A stretch of 64,000 nucleotides of DNA, taken from contig NC_043746.1 of the NCBI RefSeq assembly GCF_902148845.1, forward strand, positions 13,334,206 through 13,398,205, written 5' to 3'. Below the pieces are notes generated by a model, which worked only from the letters and a program-made list of their open reading frames with translations, did no database searches and was not told where the DNA came from. This document shows positions 26,651-61,965 of this stretch, piece after piece. Source of the stretch: Salarias fasciatus. Taxonomy: Eukaryota > Chordata > Actinopteri > Blenniiformes > Blenniidae. The position numbers and the translations under genes are program-made. The number at the start of each line of letters is the position of its first letter. Position 1 is the first letter of the stretch.

Positions 26651-29005
<2,355 letters not shown>

Positions 29006-29107
29006 GTGAGTGTGGTGTGGTGGTGTGTTCCAGGCATGCTTTAAACCCCTCCTCATGAATGAACGTTACAGTGTGAAACGCAATATTTCATCCTGAAAAA
29101 GATGGCA

Positions 29108-29130
29108 TATTATTATTATTATTATTATTA

Positions 29131-29206
<76 letters not shown>
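29108..29206. repeat. ATT microsatellite
   Basis: About 33 ATT units with one G interruption. The long tyrosine-only frame that it encodes is an artefact. Confidence 0.97.
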
Positions 29207-29208
<2 letters not shown>

Positions 29209-29288
29209 CTTCATTAATATGCTTTGTTTGTCAATCTCCCAATATTTTGCCGGGTCCTCTCTTGGACTTTGGTGCATCTGGGCTTTAT

Positions 29289-29309
29289 GTCGCTATCCTT
29301 GGTGCTGAT
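29289..29309 (-). promoter_or_regulatory. NRSE/RE1-like site, gap V8-V9
   Basis: CGCTATCCTTGGTGCTGA matches at about 17 of 21 positions. The right half (GGTGCTGA) is intact and the left half has one change. It is 436 bases before V9. Confidence 0.65.
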
Positions 29310-29487
29310 ATGCGGTCTCGCTGACTTAATGACATGTTTTTTTTTTTGTTTTTTTTTTAAACTTACTGTCAGTCTGCCCCTGTTTCATTGCGTCGATACC
29401 GCTCACAAGCAATAAGTTACCTTTCAGCTTGAATTTCTGTTCAAAAGACTCATCGGAATTGGGATGTTTAATTTTAATCCGAATTGT

Positions 29488-29504
29488 CCACACGGTGTCA
29501 GCGT
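29488..29504 (+). promoter_or_regulatory. CTCF/CSE-like promoter element of V9
   Basis: CCACACGGTGTCAGCGT is 221 bases before the ATG; CCTGCCCCTTC follows at 29541. Between the microsatellite and this element only the NRSE stands out. Confidence 0.75.
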
Positions 29505-29724
29505 GATACCAGCGTCTGGCTGTGGTGTTGCAGTGGTAGCCCTGCCCCTTCTGGAAAGGTTTGTTCTTTCGAAATACACCAAACAAGCGAGTGATAACGG
29601 CCAGACGAGTTGGCGTTGGACTTTGTTTTTTCCTCCCTTTTGCTGGTTTAAGAACAACGGATATTTTTCGAAACATTTTCCGGAGTGCTTCTCGAGTAAC
29701 CATAATCCCTGTACAGAACCGTAA

Positions 29725-32091
<2,367 letters not shown>

Positions 32092-32370
32092 GTAAGACGA
32101 CTAATTATAATTAAATTTCATATGCGACTATTGATTTTTTTTCAACAACAAAGCGGATGCTTAGTTTAAATTTTTTTGTTTGAAATTTGAATTTATTTTG
32201 TTGAGTGGCTGAGCCATCTCGTTTTCGATGGGGTCCTCAATTCCACAAAAGAAATTAGTGCTTCCAAAACATAGTTTTCACATGATGTGTTAATCTAAAT
32301 TTGAGATGGAAACGGCCTTCATTTCTTTCAGAATATTTGTACATTGTATTCCGTACATAATTTGTCTTGT

Positions 32371-32388
32371 TTTGACTGTAGTGCTGAA
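32371..32388 (-). promoter_or_regulatory. Degenerate NRSE-like sequence, gap V9-V10
   Basis: GACTGTAGTGCTGAA keeps the right half (GTGCTGAA) but has lost bases in the middle and most of the left half. It may be a decayed element or chance. Confidence 0.25.
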
Positions 32389-32518
32389 AACTGCTGTCAT
32401 TCAACGGCGAATTTCTTTTAAAATTCAAACTCAAATTTATTTCAAATAATAAGTCTGGATTCACTTCGAATTCGACCACTCATTGCCCGATTTCGTTTTC
32501 CCATTTTTTGTCTCGGGC

Positions 32519-32544
32519 AAAAAAAAAAAAAAAAAAAAAAAAAA
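32519..32544. repeat. Poly-A run
   Basis: A run of 26 A with no recognisable element next to it. Confidence 0.95.
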
Positions 32545-32763
32545 TCAACCATTTTTCTCAGATGCGCAGAAAGTTGACTACTGAGAGAGACTGTGTTTCT
32601 GGATGAACAAGCTCTGTTGGATTTATTGATGATTGATATTATGGAACCTTTCTTTCACTGACGTGACGTGGCTTGGTGTTTTTGATACACTTCGGTAAAT
32701 AACGCTGAATTTCATATTTAATGTCCTCTTCCTCATTTCTATTGGTTGCAAGTATTCGATGAT

Positions 32764-32780
32764 CCACCTGGTGTCAGTGT
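32764..32780 (+). promoter_or_regulatory. CTCF/CSE-like promoter element of V10
   Basis: CCACCTGGTGTCAGTGT is 182-209 bases before the two candidate ATGs. CTTCCCCTTATAAA follows, combining the C-rich box with a TATA-like end. Bases 32092-32370 and 32545-32760 show nothing else. Confidence 0.8.
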
Positions 32781-32961
32781 TACAATAGAGAATCACTAAA
32801 CAGACTCAGTTCAACAAGACACTTCCCCTTATAAACCGTTTTCATCGTCTCGGTCACAAAGAATGCTGTCGTTTCGGATATGATTCGTATGGATTCTTCG
32901 GAAACGTCTCTGTGCTCAATAATTTCGGGACAACGGGGGATGTTTTTCAAGTAACGCATTC

Positions 32962-35346
<2,385 letters not shown>

Positions 35347-35658
35347 GTAAGGCTGCACAACCTATCTATAACCTTTTTTCTCCCAGTTTAAAATGTTGTT
35401 TGCCACTTACCGAAAATCTTTTTTGGTTAAAAAAATGTTGTGACTTGATATCACATCCAGCTCACAACAGCAAACGGCGTTTCATAAGCAATGTTTTATT
35501 AGAGAGAATATCATGCATTACACCATGAATATGCCCAGACAATTTTACTCACAACCTCAGTTTCATTCACTTCGGTGAACATATTTAATGATCTTTATAA
35601 TAACCACCGACAAACACCTCTAAGCCGCTTTGCAACGGCGATTCTTTGTGATTTGTGA

Positions 35659-35678
35659 CAGCTGTCGTTGGTTCTGGA
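35659..35678 (-). promoter_or_regulatory. Weak second NRSE-like sequence, gap V10-V11
   Basis: CAGCTGTCGTTGGTTCTGGA matches the 20-base core at 14 positions, 96 bases before a better site at 35755. It may be a decayed duplicate of that site. Confidence 0.25.
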
Positions 35679-35754
35679 TAAAGAAAGAAAGAAAGAATTA
35701 ACAAGAAAACTCAGCATTAATTTTTGCTACACTGGATACAGATGAAAGCGCACT

Positions 35755-35775
35755 TTCGCTGTCCATGGTCCTGAA
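35755..35775 (-). promoter_or_regulatory. NRSE/RE1 (REST/NRSF site), gap V10-V11
   Basis: CGCTGTCCATGGTCCTGAA matches at 17 of 21 positions over the full site. It is 343 bases before V11 and about 30 bases before an exon relic. Confidence 0.7.
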
Positions 35776-35804
35776 ATCTCCGTATCACCATGTAGTGTTG
35801 CTGT

Positions 35805-35872
35805 GGAATTGTTTCTGTACTTTGCTGTCTTCCCATTTTTTATCGATTGTAATGGATTCTCTTAAAAGTAGT
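35805..35872 (+). pseudogene. Faint relic of a variable exon membrane-span region
   Basis: GTTTCTGTACTTT, CATTTTTTATCGATTGTAATG and TTCTCTTAAA follow in the order seen in intact exons (GTTTCTGTACTTTT, GCATCATAGTGCTGATTGCAATG, TGCTCCAAA). The stretch is short and badly decayed, so chance similarity is not excluded. Confidence 0.5.
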
Positions 35873-35908
35873 GATAGGGAACGTTGCGTTTTTCTTTCTC
35901 GGTGCTGA

Positions 35909-35925
35909 CCTCTAGGTGTCACTAT
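35909..35925 (+). promoter_or_regulatory. CTCF/CSE-like promoter element of V11
   Basis: CCTCTAGGTGTCACTAT lies 173 bases before the ATG. A C-rich box (CCCTCCCCTCACC) and CCTTTCTTTG at 35971 follow, the counterparts of boxes before V12-V14. Bases 35347-35650 are plain. Confidence 0.8.
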
Positions 35926-36097
35926 TATATCAGAGAACCTGAAATGTCTCCTATCCCTCCCCTCACCGAACCTTTCTTTGTCATCGAAGCCGAGCAGAGC
36001 TCATGAACCAAACAGCTCTGTGAAGATGCAAAAATCTACGTGCTGAGAGATTGGTGGTGTTGAAGAAACCTTTGAATATATGCTTTGTTGAGTGGCA

Positions 36098-38452
<2,355 letters not shown>

Positions 38453-38661
38453 GTAAGCCCAGTTCTTTAAATTCACAGGAAAAAATAGCTACATGAAATA
38501 ACTAAATGTATCTTGCATCTTTCAAATCAGAGAAAATTTAGTCATTTACGTTCTGTCTGCTTAATTTTACTTGTCATCTGCAATTGCACAATGCGTTTTA
38601 ATGATGTTACTGCGTAGTCAATAGTGCTTTTTAATTATTCACATCTCAGCGGGCATTCCAT

Positions 38662-38682
38662 GGCGCTGTCCATGGTTCTGCA
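38662..38682 (-). promoter_or_regulatory. NRSE/RE1 (REST/NRSF site), gap V11-V12
   Basis: GGCGCTGTCCATGGTTCTG has a perfect left half, including the outer GGC, and one change in the right half. It is about 690 bases before V12. Confidence 0.75.
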
Positions 38683-39146
38683 GATGAGAACGCTTCGTCA
38701 CATACGAGCTGGGGATTTTCAAAAATGTTTTGATTGACAATTATGGAGAACTAAATATTCATTTGTTTGAAGATCTGAAACTTCATTGTTTAAAGGACTT
38801 GGAAAGATAAACCATTTTTTCCAAGTGAAATATAAAGAAACAAGGTTTTACTGTTAATGATCAATTGTTTTACATTTTCGAACTATAACATGAGGAACTG
38901 AACAATGCAATTTGCCATCTTTTTGGTGGCTTCTATGTTTTAATGGATTTTTTTCAAGAGTAACGTATATTTAAGTCATTTATTGATTTGATGGTTTATC
39001 TGCTGTCTGAAGAGACTGCGACAAAGCAGAGCATCGATACCTTAAATTATATTTTGATCGTAAGTTATGTTTACGAATGTTATTCTACATTTTGTTTCGA
39101 CTTCGTGGCTTTGAAATCTGTTTGGAACTCCTGCCTGTCGTAAATA

Positions 39147-39163
39147 CCTCTGGGTGTCAGTAT
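39147..39163 (+). promoter_or_regulatory. CTCF/CSE-like promoter element of V12
   Basis: CCTCTGGGTGTCAGTAT is 192 bases before the ATG. ACCACCCCCTTTT at 39190 and GGCTTTTGTTTCC at 39202 follow. Bases 38700-39140 are AT-rich with nothing recognisable. Confidence 0.8.
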
Positions 39164-39354
39164 TACATCGGAATAACAACACACCGTACCACCCCCTTTT
39201 CGGCTTTTGTTTCCTGTTGTAGAAGGCAACTGCGGTGCTTGATTCGATCGTGAGCAGACTGACCGTGGTTTATGTGAATGTGCGATGCTCAACATATTGA
39301 AGCTTAAAAATAATTTGTAGTGGTGGCGAGGATCTATTTCTATGTTACCGGATA

Positions 39355-41709
<2,355 letters not shown>

Positions 41710-41893
41710 GTAGGACTTTCTGTAAAATATAGTTCAGGTAATCTGATAAACGTCTGACAGACAGAATAACCAGTGAGTTCAGACATCCATTCCATCAACA
41801 CTTTCTATTAATTATCACTTGTCCTATTTTGCATTGTGAGTTGGGTGCAATGAGAAAATTATGCTGTTAAGTTGTACTAAAGCTATTCTATGT

Positions 41894-42084
41894 CTTGCCA
41901 CCAGAGGCAGGGTGTGCCAACAGGCAAACCAGGCATTTGCCTGGGGCCCTGGCTTTTAGCGGGCCCGCTAGGAGAAATTGAGGGCAAAAAAAACTTTTTT
42001 TCAACGTGCACAGATGGGGTGGGGCCCCGATGAATTTTTTTGCTTCGAGCCACCAATGACCCTTACCCCACCACTGCTTGCCAT
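41894..42084. mobile_element. Short hAT-type MITE with target duplications
   Basis: The element itself is 41902-42076 (175 bases). Its ends, CAGAGGCAGGGT and ACCCCACCACTG, are inverted and of the CAG-GG type seen in hAT transposons. The flanking 8-base copies CTTGCCAC (41894) and CTTGCCAT (42077) differ by one base, as expected of a hAT target duplication. The inside is GC-rich with GGGCCC palindromes and has no transposase, so it is non-autonomous. A CTCF-like CCACCAGAGGCAGG is formed across its left boundary. Confidence 0.75.
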
Positions 42085-42548
42085 AAACAGACATTCAACA
42101 TTTAAATACCCTGACAGGCAAAGAAACGTTAATCAAGGCAATGCTTCAAAGCATATCTACACAGGTTTCATTTGTTTTAGATGCACATCGCATATATTTG
42201 ATAGATTTCACCCTCAAAACATCACAGAGGTATTTTTGATATATTTTGATTACATTTTGTTTACTGAGATAATCTTATTAATCTTAGATAATCTTAGTAA
42301 TATTACATTCACTGCCATTTTATTTTACTTGTCTATTGTTTCTGCCTTACAGTACACCCATGTGACAATCATAATCAGTATAGACATTTGAAATTATTTT
42401 AGGTGAAATTATGCCCTTATTTTAATAGAATACAAACCTATTTTGACTCACATGCACATGTCCTGTAATTGTTGTCAATGTTGGGTGTGATTATAGAATA
42501 GCAAACTGCAATGCAGAACTATGCGGTTAAAGTAACCTTTGAGAAGCT

Positions 42549-42569
42549 TTCGTTGTCCATGGTGCTGAA
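42549..42569 (-). promoter_or_regulatory. NRSE/RE1 (REST/NRSF site), gap V12-V13
   Basis: CGTTGTCCATGGTGCTGAA has an intact right half and one internal change in the left. It is 484 bases before V13. Confidence 0.7.
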
Positions 42570-42843
42570 CTACATAAATGTAAATGAATGAAATTGAGGT
42601 AAAGCTTTGCATCAGTAGTTATGCAGTGCACATATTTAGCTTAACATTTAATTGGCATTTGAAATAAATCTTGTCCATGAAATTGTAAGTTAACCAGTAT
42701 TAGTTTGATTTGTCAAGTGGAATAAAATATAAATGTGTTGTGGCTCATGGTTAAGCATATTGATCATTGTTTTCCACTTTGCCACTGCTGACTCGGTTTT
42801 TTGATGTGTATTTTCTCAATATCAAGATTATATTCAATGTTGT

Positions 42844-42860
42844 CCTGTTGGTGTCACTAT
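42844..42860 (+). promoter_or_regulatory. CTCF/CSE-like promoter element of V13
   Basis: CCTGTTGGTGTCACTAT is 173 bases before the ATG. CCTCCCTCCC at 42883 and AGCTTTTGTTTGGTGC at 42900 follow. Apart from the MITE, bases 41710-42540 are AT-rich and plain. Confidence 0.8.
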
Positions 42861-43032
42861 AGCACAGCCATAAAAAAGACGACCTCCCTCCCATAAGACA
42901 GCTTTTGTTTGGTGCTTCATAGCAAAGCATTCAATGTTACAACTGGGGTCGGATGAGACTGCGCTATTGCCGGACAAAAGAAATCGAGCTTTGAGGAAAT
43001 AACGATCAACTGCATGTACGAGGATCAGGAAG

Positions 43033-45387
<2,355 letters not shown>

Positions 45388-45479
45388 GTAAGGGCAAAAA
45401 TTAAAATCATCTTCCTATTGTCATCATTTATATGACATAGTTTAATAAAACCATTTGAATTAGGAAATGTTGTTTTTGT

Positions 45480-45685
45480 GAAGTCCAGGGTCATTAACGA
45501 TGCGGGAAACTGCAGAAAACTTTACTTCTTTCCAGTTGCTTAAGCATATTGCAAAATGGCAGGGTGCAGTTCATTTACATCACTTGTTACTGCTCGGTAT
45601 TCGTACCTGGTTCAACTTCAAGTCGAGTGTTTGTAAAATGTGCAGTTTGGTCGCCTTTGGTACTGTCCGTGGTGCTGAAACAAAA
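45480..45685 (+). repeat. Shared intergenic block, copy 1
   Basis: Blocks such as AACGATGCGGGAAACTGCAG, GCAAAATGGCAG and GCTCGGTATTCGTACCTGG align with 51984-52182 in the V15-V16 gap. Each copy ends in the NRSE. The copies have drifted, with small gaps, and neither codes for a recognisable product. Confidence 0.7.
45659..45679 (-). promoter_or_regulatory. NRSE/RE1 (REST/NRSF site), gap V13-V14
   Basis: ACTGTCCGTGGTGCTGAA gives 19 of 21 matches over the full site. It lies 775 bases before V14 and 43 bases before an exon relic. Confidence 0.8.
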
Positions 45686-45722
45686 AAAAAAGTGATCTTA
45701 TAAAACATCTCTGCAGTGTTTC

Positions 45723-45830
45723 TCAAATTTGTGGAGTTTCAAGAACAGATAAAGCAGACGAGAAAGATGTAGCATTTTACACGATGATCACTCTCGGAGC
45801 AATTTTGTTTCTCACATTGTACCGATTACT
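45723..45830 (+). pseudogene. Relic of a variable exon, EC6 end to membrane span
   Basis: CAAATTTGTGGAG, then AAAGCAGACGAGAAAGATGT, GCATTTTACACGATGATCACT and CTCGGAGCAATTT follow the order and spacing of the intact exons ([26 protein letters not shown]). About 50 bases corresponding to [10 protein letters not shown] are missing, and no EC repeats lie upstream. The middle part still reads DVAFYTMITLGA in one frame. Confidence 0.75.
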
Positions 45831-45869
45831 TTGCTGTGCAATATGTTGTTAGCCCTTGTTTAAACAGGA

Positions 45870-45876
45870 GCGCGCG

Positions 45877-45952
<76 letters not shown>
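45870..45952. repeat. CG/CA alternating dinucleotide repeat
   Basis: About eight CG units pass directly into about 30 CA units. Alternating purine-pyrimidine DNA of this kind can adopt the Z form. Confidence 0.95.
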
Positions 45953-46205
45953 TATCTTGAGACTGATTTCGCTCTGGAATACTTAAAATTACGTTGTCGT
46001 GACCACAACTTTTTTCCAAAGCCATATTATGGCTGCATTGTTCCGAAAATATTTGACTTTGACTGTGTCATGATGGCAGTTCTCTTTCATAATTGTCAGT
46101 TTTACATTGCACGAAATTTTGCTTTTTTTGTTGCAATATTTCCAATACACGTTAAATGAAGAAAATATAAGGTATTTAGAGAATTGTAGCGATATGAAGT
46201 GTTGC

Positions 46206-46222
46206 CCTCATGGCGTCACTGT
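46206..46222 (+). promoter_or_regulatory. CTCF/CSE-like promoter element of V14
   Basis: CCTCATGGCGTCACTGT lies 212 bases before the ATG. AGCTTTTGTTTGGCAC follows at 46265, nearly the same as before V13. Bases 45953-46200 show nothing recognisable. Confidence 0.75.
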
Positions 46223-46433
46223 TGCATTGTGGAGGTTATATACGAAGTAGTCCATCCCATTTCTAAGCTTTTGTTTGGCACCTCGCTACTGATCAGCATC
46301 TGATACCAGGCGGTAAGGTGAATTAAACGAGCTTGCGTGTTTTCCCAGAATGCAATCATAAACGGGTAGACAGTTCGGATTGACATCCAGAATTTATTTC
46401 AGAGGAATAATCTTGTGACTTGTGGCCACGACG

Positions 46434-48788
<2,355 letters not shown>

Positions 48789-48995
48789 GTAAGAAGACTT
48801 ACCTGTTTTTTTGTTAGCAAATAAGCAAAATAACAAAAAACACAAAACTGTTGGCTGGTGATTTACTGTGGTATTAACGCTTTACCTTTGTCATAAACAA
48901 AATAAAACAAACGAGGAGATACACATTTCACTAGTGTTTATTAAGTTTTCAACTGAGTGGTTTTGACAGGGATTCCCTTTTCAAGTCAGGGCGAT

Positions 48996-49016
48996 GTAGC
49001 TGTCCATGGTACTGAA
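48996..49016 (-). promoter_or_regulatory. NRSE/RE1-like site, gap V14-V15
   Basis: AGCTGTCCATGGTACTGAA matches at about 17 of 21 positions. It is 368 bases before V15. Confidence 0.7.
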
Positions 49017-49159
49017 AACGCACTGGCTGTTTTTCTTAGCAAAAGTTTAAAGGGCGTGTGGTTCGTCGTGAGCGTTCAGCACTAAACTGAATCACTTTTT
49101 TCAAAGTGCAGTTTTCTTGAAGCATGATATTTGTTGCAGAAAAAAAATCTATAACCCGG

Positions 49160-49176
49160 TCACTTGGTGTCACTGT
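49160..49176 (+). promoter_or_regulatory. CTCF/CSE-like promoter element of V15
   Basis: TCACTTGGTGTCACTGT is 188 bases before the ATG. The CACTTG start marks the promoters of V15-V17. The remainder of this 575-base gap is plain. Confidence 0.75.
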
Positions 49177-49363
49177 TTGTACAGATAAATATTTGAAGAC
49201 AGAGGTGACGTTCCTCTGTCGTGGGATGGGTTTTCATGTACTCGCACACACACAGTGGCTATTGTAATTCTGATTTAAGACTGCTGGACACTGGACATAT
49301 TGGGTTTTTTTTTTTTTACATGCAATTTTTCTGGCATGCAAGATGGCATTTTGATTCAAAAGG

Positions 49364-51745
<2,382 letters not shown>

Positions 51746-51774
51746 GTAAGACCATGAAGATTGCTTTGCATTTC

Positions 51775-51793
51775 CTTAATTAATTAATTAATT
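51775..51793. repeat. TTAA short tandem repeat
   Basis: Five TTAA or ATTA units just downstream of the V15 donor. Confidence 0.8.
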
Positions 51794-51983
51794 GATTTAT
51801 TTATTTTGGATGGTTTTTTTTTACATCTTTCTGTTCATGCTGTTCATGATTGTCGGTATTGCACTTATCGCTGAGTTTTGGTTGAAACTCACAAAGTCAA
51901 AATGAATGACACATGGGAGGACATTGTATATTTTATAAGTTATTTTAATGCAGTAGAATGACAGCGTGTGTGTTGTTTTCATA

Positions 51984-52182
51984 CAGTTCCAGCTCATAAA
52001 CGATTCGGAAAACTGCAGAAACAGTTTGTCTTTTCAGTTATACGCTTAGGGCAAAATGGCAGCTTGCATTTTGTATACACAGTTACTACTCAACATATGT
52101 GCCTGGCTTATCTTCATGTGGCGTGCTTCATAAAATTCAGTGGTTGGTCGCTGTTTGCGCTCTCCGTGGTGCTGAAACATGT
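51984..52182 (+). repeat. Shared intergenic block, copy 2
   Basis: Partner of 45480-45685: AAACGATTCGGAAAACTGCAG-like start, GGCAAAATGGCAG, then ATATGTGCCTGGCTTATCTT and the NRSE at the end. The parallel suggests that the stretch upstream of the NRSE was copied with it, or is itself kept by selection. Confidence 0.7.
52156..52176 (-). promoter_or_regulatory. NRSE/RE1 (REST/NRSF site), gap V15-V16
   Basis: GCGCTCTCCGTGGTGCTGAA has one change in 20 bases. It is 488 bases before V16. Confidence 0.8.
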
Positions 52183-52390
52183 TTGTGCTCATTTGTTCTT
52201 TTGTTAAATGCACTTCTTAGAGTGAAATCTTATGGGAAAAATAAAACTGATGTACTAATACTAGGCTGAAATAATATTCTGTTCATTGTAAATTTAAAAG
52301 TATACTTGAAAAGCTGCAGCAAAGCCGTCGCTCTGCAGTTAAAGTCATTTCACACACGGTAGATACATATTACTGCAATGTGTTTATCAT

Positions 52391-52407
52391 TCACTTGATG
52401 TCACTAT
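52391..52407 (+). promoter_or_regulatory. CTCF/CSE-like promoter element of V16
   Basis: TCACTTGATGTCACTAT lies 237 bases before the ATG. GACCCACCCCCTTTG follows at 52449. Bases 51800-51980 are plain. Confidence 0.75.
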
Positions 52408-52643
52408 AACACTAAATATCATTGCCAGGCGTTTTGATCATATTCAGTGGACCCACCCCCTTTGTCTCACATTACCAACGGAAGAACCTTGTATTTGCTG
52501 AACGCACCGTACGGTTTAACAGAACATTGTAATCTCTTTTTTTCTGGAGTGCTTGGATTGTGATATGCACGGGAAGGTTTTGAGTTGGTAAACAGGACAC
52601 GTTTTGAAATCTCTGACTGTCTGGACGTTTCCTCTTCAAAAAA

Positions 52644-55004
<2,361 letters not shown>

Positions 55005-55071
55005 GTAAGAATATTTTTTGACAGAATGCCAAAATGTGTCTTGTTTTGGTTTTGGGGCTTGAAAATCAATT

Positions 55072-55092
55072 TGCACTGGCCTTGGTGCTGAT
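55072..55092 (-). promoter_or_regulatory. NRSE/RE1-like site, gap V16-V17
   Basis: GCACTGGCCTTGGTGCTGA matches at about 16 of 21 positions, with the right half intact. It is the weakest of the thirteen and lies only 68 bases after the V16 donor. Confidence 0.55.
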
Positions 55093-55175
55093 CTATGTCA
55101 CAGTAGTCATCAACATTTGCTGTGTTTTTGGCATTTGAAAATTACTTAGTTCTGTGCACCTATTGATGTTGGTTG

Positions 55176-55251
<76 letters not shown>

Positions 55252-55300
55252 TGTATTATTATTATATTATCATTATTATTATTATTATTATTACATTATT
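55176..55300. repeat. AAT repeat facing an ATT repeat
   Basis: About 24 AAT units are followed within a few bases by about 14 ATT units, so the two arms are complementary and can fold into a long hairpin or cruciform. Confidence 0.9.
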
Positions 55301-55499
55301 GTTGAGCTTTGAAGTTGGTTCTTGAGGTAAAGTTGCACGTTTCGGGATTGATTTGTCTGAAATGAGGACAGTGAGGCGATTATTTCAATATGCAAATTTT
55401 CCCCTCTCAGTCCAATCGGCGCCTTTGTGAAGTCGTCACAGTTGAAGATGACTTTATGTCATTTTTTTGGTTACACCATATTTAGGACTAACACTTTCA

Positions 55500-55516
55500 A
55501 CACTTGGTGTCAGTGC
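55500..55516 (+). promoter_or_regulatory. CTCF/CSE-like promoter element of V17
   Basis: ACACTTGGTGTCAGTGC lies 240 bases before the ATG. Apart from the NRSE and the AT-rich repeat the gap is plain. Confidence 0.75.
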
Positions 55517-55755
55517 AGTTCAGCGTTTCAGTATTTCTTGCAGGTTTCACGTCACGAGCTGTGTTTGAAACAAGCAGTTCATTTCATTGACGGAGCAGTT
55601 GAATTGTAAGGTCGGACAGGCAACCAAGATCGCGTTTTTTAATGCAGGATCGCTCAGAGATTGACCTGGTGCCACACCAGACTCGACCATCAAACACGGA
55701 CGGGGCTTTGAAATATACATCTATTTAATGGACTATCGTTTTTTATCTTCAAGGC

Positions 55756-58116
<2,361 letters not shown>

Positions 58117-58437
58117 GTAAGACAAAAAAGAAACTAACAGTTAAACAATTGTACGATACTTCGTTCATTTATCAACAAATCTTCTGGTGTCTTTTGACCT
58201 AAAGGCCAAAATTATCGTTTGTTAAGTTGTTCTGACATTATTTTGGCGATCTAATTATTCAATATCGGCACACTCGAGAAAACAAATCTATTTTTTTCCA
58301 TTTTGAACACAGTTCGTATATTCCATATTTAAAAATGTATAAGGAAGGGTAAAACGGCTTGCTTGGTCTTTGTGGTGGTCATTTGGCAGGACCTACTTCT
58401 AATCCGGACAGCGCACACATTTCCAAAGCCCTAAACG

Positions 58438-58458
58438 GTCGCTGTCCAGGGTACTGAA
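58438..58458 (-). promoter_or_regulatory. NRSE/RE1-like site, gap V17-V18
   Basis: CGCTGTCCAGGGTACTGAA matches at about 17 of 21 positions. About 25 bases before it, CCGGACAGCGC (58404) is one half of the element in the opposite direction. Confidence 0.65.
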
Positions 58459-58669
58459 TGTATTTGCTTTTGCTTTCTGATCGAAATGTTGCAAACTCAG
58501 TCCATTAATTTCCGTGATTGACTGCCAAAATAATAAATTGTGTTGTGTGAATATTCAGATAATGAGCTATTCTAATTTGTTTGATGAGGTGACGAAGTAG
58601 CTTTTGAAAAGATACAATTTTGTAATTGCAGAACAGCAGAAGTACCCAGATCTGCACTGTGTAGAGAAA

Positions 58670-58686
58670 TCGCATGGTGTCAGTAT
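58670..58686 (+). promoter_or_regulatory. CTCF/CSE-like promoter element of V18
   Basis: TCGCATGGTGTCAGTAT lies 240 bases before the ATG; GATCCACCCCTTCC follows at 58731. TCGCATGGTGTCA is shared with V19. Bases 58120-58400 show nothing recognisable. Confidence 0.75.
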
Positions 58687-58925
58687 AATATAAAAAGTCG
58701 CTATCAAATTACCCTGTTGTCACTGCATTGTGGATCCACCCCTTCCTCACATTTTCATTTCAACACGAGCAGAACCCGTGATTTCATGTTTTCAAGTCAA
58801 TTGTTCGATTTTTTCACGTCTGCGTGTGGAAGCGGGGATAGAATACCTGTGTTGAGATTTGGATTCGCATTTTATGACAACAATATAGTCCTTGCGAATT
58901 GCTACGGACATCGTGGAGACTGATA

Positions 58926-61280
<2,355 letters not shown>

Positions 61281-61704
61281 GTAAAGTATATTCAAATAAT
61301 TGTTTGTACATTCTGCTCTAGATGCTGAACCTGTCCCTTTATTGGTTTCTCGTTTGTGGTATGATGGAAGTAATTTCACAACACAATTTAGCTTTATTTA
61401 AACCTCGATCAAATGTATGCACTGATTGACAGTTTTTGGTTGATTGCTGCGAATCGTTATTCTAATTTTGCCTTCATCATTTAATTCAAATGAGGAACTT
61501 GTTAAGTTTTAAAATGAAAGTGCAACGTGACTGTGGGTATGATTTGTTTAGGTTGGTCTGTTTCTCTGTTTTGGATCTGTTGCTTTACACATTGCTGAAT
61601 ATCTTTTGAAATAATTGCATTTTAGATATGTCTCACGGATTAATTTTAAAATCGCTTCGCAATCCATTTTCATGCTGAAAATGCACTTGCCTTTTGAGAT
61701 TTGG

Positions 61705-61721
61705 TCGCATGGTGTCACTGC
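61705..61721 (+). promoter_or_regulatory. CTCF/CSE-like promoter element of V19
   Basis: TCGCATGGTGTCACTGC lies 245 bases before the ATG. No NRSE is visible in the V18-V19 gap, although GATGCTGAAC followed by CTGTCCC at 61321 resembles its two halves in swapped order. Bases 61340-61700 are otherwise plain. Confidence 0.75.
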
Positions 61722-61965
61722 AATATTTCAAGTCAACAAAGGAGGCTGGTCGCCCTTACCATTGTGGTTCCGCCTCCAATTCTCTCCTTTCAATTTCTGC
61801 ACAGCCTTTGCAGACAGTATACTCCTTCCGTTAAAAATGAACCATAGCTACTATTTTTTGGGATTTCCGTGATATTTTTTTCATATTTCCTTGAAGGGAT
61901 GTCATTTTATTTCTGCAAGCCGACTTTGTCATTGTAATGGATTAGCGATGATTTCGCATTTGACC

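Noticed and set aside
29102-29308. Frame coding for a long tyrosine run
   Set aside because: It is the ATT microsatellite read in one frame.
61321-61340. GATGCTGAAC followed by CTGTCCC as an NRSE for V19
   Set aside because: The halves are in swapped order and imperfect; too weak to list as a site.
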